Assembly (NCBI RefSeq): GCF_003073045.1
Contig: NC_037594.1
Location: 29,314,737-29,378,736 of the forward strand
Source: Pomacea canaliculata
Taxonomy: Eukaryota > Mollusca > Gastropoda > Architaenioglossa > Ampullariidae
Length of the DNA stretch: 64,000 nt
Direction of reading: 5' to 3'
Below, piece after piece: positions 62,201 to 64,000 of this stretch. The position numbers were made by a program, and so were the translations under genes. Each line of letters opens with the position of its first letter. The first letter of the stretch is position 1. The notes beneath the pieces are model-generated. The model saw only the letters and a list, made by a program, of their open reading frames with translations. It had not been told where the DNA came from and did no database searches.

Positions 62201-63082
62201 TCAAGCAAAATATCAAAGAACAACAAAGTCTCATTTAAAGACTTTATTGAATGTGACACAAGTCGTGTTCAAAAGACTTTTTTATACCACTTATTAATGC
62301 CTTATCCATGAAACTGTAGGCAATTTTGTCATAACTGCTGGTGTAGCAGCAGGCTTTTGAGATACTTCTTTTGTCTAACAAAGTTGTACAGAGGGTAAAT
62401 AAAATTAAACACACTTTTGTTTTTGTACCAATTGAATTAAATAAATTGATATTTAAAATATTAGAAAGAGTTTAGTGGGAGGTGGAAAAGTTTTTTCTTC
62501 ATGATTTTCTTTATGAGTAGACCAAAAATATATTATAGAAATTTCAGTCATACATTTTCATCTTCTAGCTTTCACTTTTAAAAAGAATTTCTATACCTTG
62601 AAAGTTCAATAATTTTTCTTTAGTCTGACATCACTAATATCATACATTTGTATTCATTTTTTTTTTTAGTATGGTGTACAAGAAGTCTACTTTTGCAATA
62701 TATTTACATTTGATCAGCAAGTTTTTGCAACACAACCCAAAAGCAGAGTCCCCCAAGACCTCCAGTAAGAGTTAAGGACTAACATTCTTAATCTGATTAT
62801 GAATTTCCCATTTGAATCTGTTTTTTTCTTTTAATGTAAAAAATACTCACAATGCACTGCTGATAGTGTGCTCTGTGATGTGATTAGTGAGGTCTGTAGT
62901 GTAAGCTCCTCGATACTGGCAGTGGTAACATACAAAGTCCACTTCATTATCATGGCAGGAGTTCAGATGCATGGTAAAATCTGTGGCTAGACAACAGCTG
63001 AAGGTGCAAAGACTGCATATGTAGAACTTGGACAGGCGATCACTGTCTGCAGAGCTAGCTTCTTCTATAGAGATACGTTGGC
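53205..63082 (-). CDS. large multi-C2H2 zinc-finger protein, 3' part of gene
   Basis: A probable nuclear DNA-binding protein; its orthologue is not recognised. Exons (minus): 63082-62851, 60544-57284, 57195-57173, 56931-56841, 56389-55953 and 53538-53205; the 5' end is outside. Zinc-finger pairs include FYICSLCTFSCC...HLNSCH, CYHCQYRGAY...HITEH, CRTCKLSFASPTDLLNHFKEH, FSCSRCPARFLSRAAIMHHC, YRCHYCDRLID, YTCKVCSSGK, IQCCYCSFAAV, YKCTLCSFQG, FKCGHCNMLYGN, FYRCGHCQETFFSKEEMVNH (built across two junctions) and YLCAYCPTRGIHKHLMMQH (also across a junction). Linkers are acidic or Ser-rich with Lys/Arg clusters. The C-terminus ends EVLKRGKRNQ. The frame is discontinuous inside the 3.3-kb exon at about 59520-59950; every other junction closes. 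Confidence 0.85.
53575..53640 (-). repeat. SINE tail scrap
   Basis: AATAATAATAATAATTGAGT followed by ACTTATATCCTGTAGAAACG is the reverse of a common SINE/LINE 3' tail. It lies in the last intron of the zinc-finger gene. Confidence 0.4.
53880..54079. mobile_element. 200-bp hAT MITE with 8-bp target duplication
   Basis: The left end is CAGACCTGGGCAAAGGCTGG and the right end TTAATTGCCCACCCCTG, imperfect inverted repeats of the hAT CAG-CTGGGC type. The flanks are GTCTAGAT on both sides (53872-53879 and 54080-54087), an exact 8-bp duplication. A GC-rich palindromic core (GGCCGGCGGGCCGGATCCGG) is unlike its AT-rich surroundings. It lies in the last intron of the zinc-finger gene. Confidence 0.92.
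60663..61006. mobile_element. foldback-type MITE with long inverted repeats
   Basis: About 95 bp at the left (CAGATGACAT..., with GGAGATCACCCTCTAGCTAT, CTCAAATCCAGCTGCCCAAA and ACGACCACAGAACAGTAGGA) recurs as an inverted copy at the right end at high identity. The 340-bp element has a pyrimidine-rich spacer and no coding capacity. No target duplication is obvious. It lies in the intron between the first two visible zinc-finger exons. Confidence 0.8.
61473..61727 (+). CDS. stand-alone THAP-type zinc-finger ORF
   Basis: An 84-aa frame that is essentially one THAP (C2CH) DNA-binding domain: MPCECAASNC (Cys5 and Cys10), SFPQFLRV, CMQWALNTNRK, LWMPCEHDVVCSKHF (Cys59, His62) and the closing KENGIPALP, equivalent to the AVPTIF box. 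It stops right after the domain. A GAA|GTAAGC donor lies about 18 bp beyond the stop, so this may be the first exon of a longer THAP gene with an acquired stop, a domain-only gene, or a relic of a P-element-like or host THAP gene. It lies antisense inside the zinc-finger gene's intron. Confidence 0.7.
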   Translation: MPCECAASNCWELSIKGIPYSFPQFLRVHQLCMQWALNTNRKVHKMGKLWMPCEHDVVCSKHFTDERFMMQYRVCKENGIPALP

Positions 63083-63232
63083 CTGTCATTGAGAAAAAGG
63101 AAACAATAAAATAAAACAACTAGCATTGTCCATACCGAGAGTAAAATCCTAAGTATCTAATATAAGTTGATACATTAGGTAGGGCCATGCCGATAAGGAT
63201 ATATAAACTTTAATTTGTTGATCCTTCTAGAT

Positions 63233-64000
63233 CAGGGGTGTCAAACTCAATTGACCAGCGGGCCAAATCTCACATCGTACACAAGGTGGCGGGCCGAAGG
63301 TTATTATTTAAGTCCGATAACTTTTTATTGAACACCAAAAATGAACTTTTGTTATTAATTTTGTGTAACAAATCATACAAACCAAGGCTTAGCAGTTTTT
63401 TTTTAAATTTATTTTGTCAGAAGTGGACGTTTCACATCTTTTCTTGACAACAAGTTTATGTTTGGAGTAAGTTTCTGTGTTGTGGCGATTCTCAGGATGG
63501 ACTGCAAGTGTACATCAGTAAGACGACTCCTGTGTGATGTTTTGTTGATCTTCATCACAGAGAAAAGTTGCTCACGCAAATATCTGCTGCCAAACATGCT
63601 CAAGATTCGAGCCGCATGTAGACGAAGCTGGGGCATCGTTTGTGGGAGGGAATGAGTGAACTGTGCAGCCCCACACAGTCGTACTTTGCCTTCAGTCATT
63701 CATTAGTCATTACACTTTCTTCAGCTTCTGTTCTGCATTCAGGCTTTTCAACTTGTCCTGATGTTTAGTCTCGTAATGCCGTCTAAGATTATATACTTTG
63801 GTCACAGCTATTGTATCTCCACAAAGTAGACACTGGTTTACCGCTGATATTAGTAAACATGTATTCAGCCTCCCATTGGCTTTGAAAGACTGTTTTCAAA
63901 ATCAACTTTTCTCTTGGCCATTTTAACGGCTAGCTTTAATTTGAAATTTGATTGGTATTGAAATTACAAAAATCCCTTCACTACACAGTGTAATGTTCTC
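63233..64000 (-). mobile_element. hAT element of the GTF2IRD2-like type, runs off right edge
   Basis: The left end is CAGGGGTGTCAAACTCAATT, a well-known hAT terminus, followed by GCGGGCC-type subterminal sequence. On the minus strand 63700-63410 reads ARILSMFGSRYLREQLFSVM then KINKTSHRSRLTDVHLQSIL, the hAT dimerisation domain. Further along (about 63840-63720) it reads CGDTIAVTKVYNLRRHYETK, then HQDKLKSLN, a BED-type zinc finger, and MAKRKVDFE lies near 63920. The catalytic core between the two is deleted, and the copy is decayed. The far end is outside the window. Confidence 0.88.

Overview
This is a gene-dense stretch of an animal (metazoan) nuclear genome. Genes have many short exons with GT-AG introns of roughly 0.1-2.5 kb and AT-rich non-coding DNA, and they are littered with short DNA transposons, tRNA-derived SINEs and LINE scraps. 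Repeat content and protein sequences suggest a lophotrochozoan, most likely a gastropod mollusc; the phylum is an inference. There are no bacterial operons, CRISPR arrays, rRNA genes or tRNA genes. I saw no retrovirus-like or capsid-bearing element.

Layout: 1-1922 (-), the first four exons of a beta-galactosidase (GLB1) paralogue that runs off the left edge. 2866-10172 (+), a complete 16-exon GLB1 gene, head to head with the first. 13179-17952 (-), a cation-dependent mannose-6-phosphate-receptor-like gene with a Tigger/pogo element in its last intron. 19074-26764 (+), a CABCOCO1-like ciliary protein gene that starts in a CpG-rich block. 27494-31860 (-), a complete GATD3/ES1 mitochondrial protein gene. 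32153-38435 (+), a complete ACADSB gene that shares a 292-bp bidirectional promoter interval with GATD3. 41075-42643 (+), an intronless type II membrane protein with a possible FkbM-like domain. 44135-47749 (-), a complete two-exon SMIM8 gene whose intron carries a hAT element with perfect 8-bp target duplications. 53205-63082 (-), the 3' part of a large multi-exon C2H2 zinc-finger gene. A THAP-domain ORF (+) lies antisense inside one of its introns, and a decayed BED-type hAT element fills the right edge.

Functional links: beta-galactosidase is a lysosomal hydrolase and the M6P-receptor family sorts lysosomal hydrolases, so the left third is lysosome-themed, possibly by chance. GATD3 and ACADSB are both mitochondrial and divergently arranged. 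The other neighbours show no evident shared pathway. Exon structures were rebuilt by hand from splice signals, phase continuity and protein similarity; where phases close across every junction (GLB1, GATD3, ACADSB, SMIM8) they are strong. I did not find a convincing new biological system. The most notable points are the divergent GLB1 pair, two reading-frame conflicts in otherwise good host genes (M6PR-like start, zinc-finger main exon), an intronless membrane protein of unknown role, and several cleanly delimited DNA transposons.
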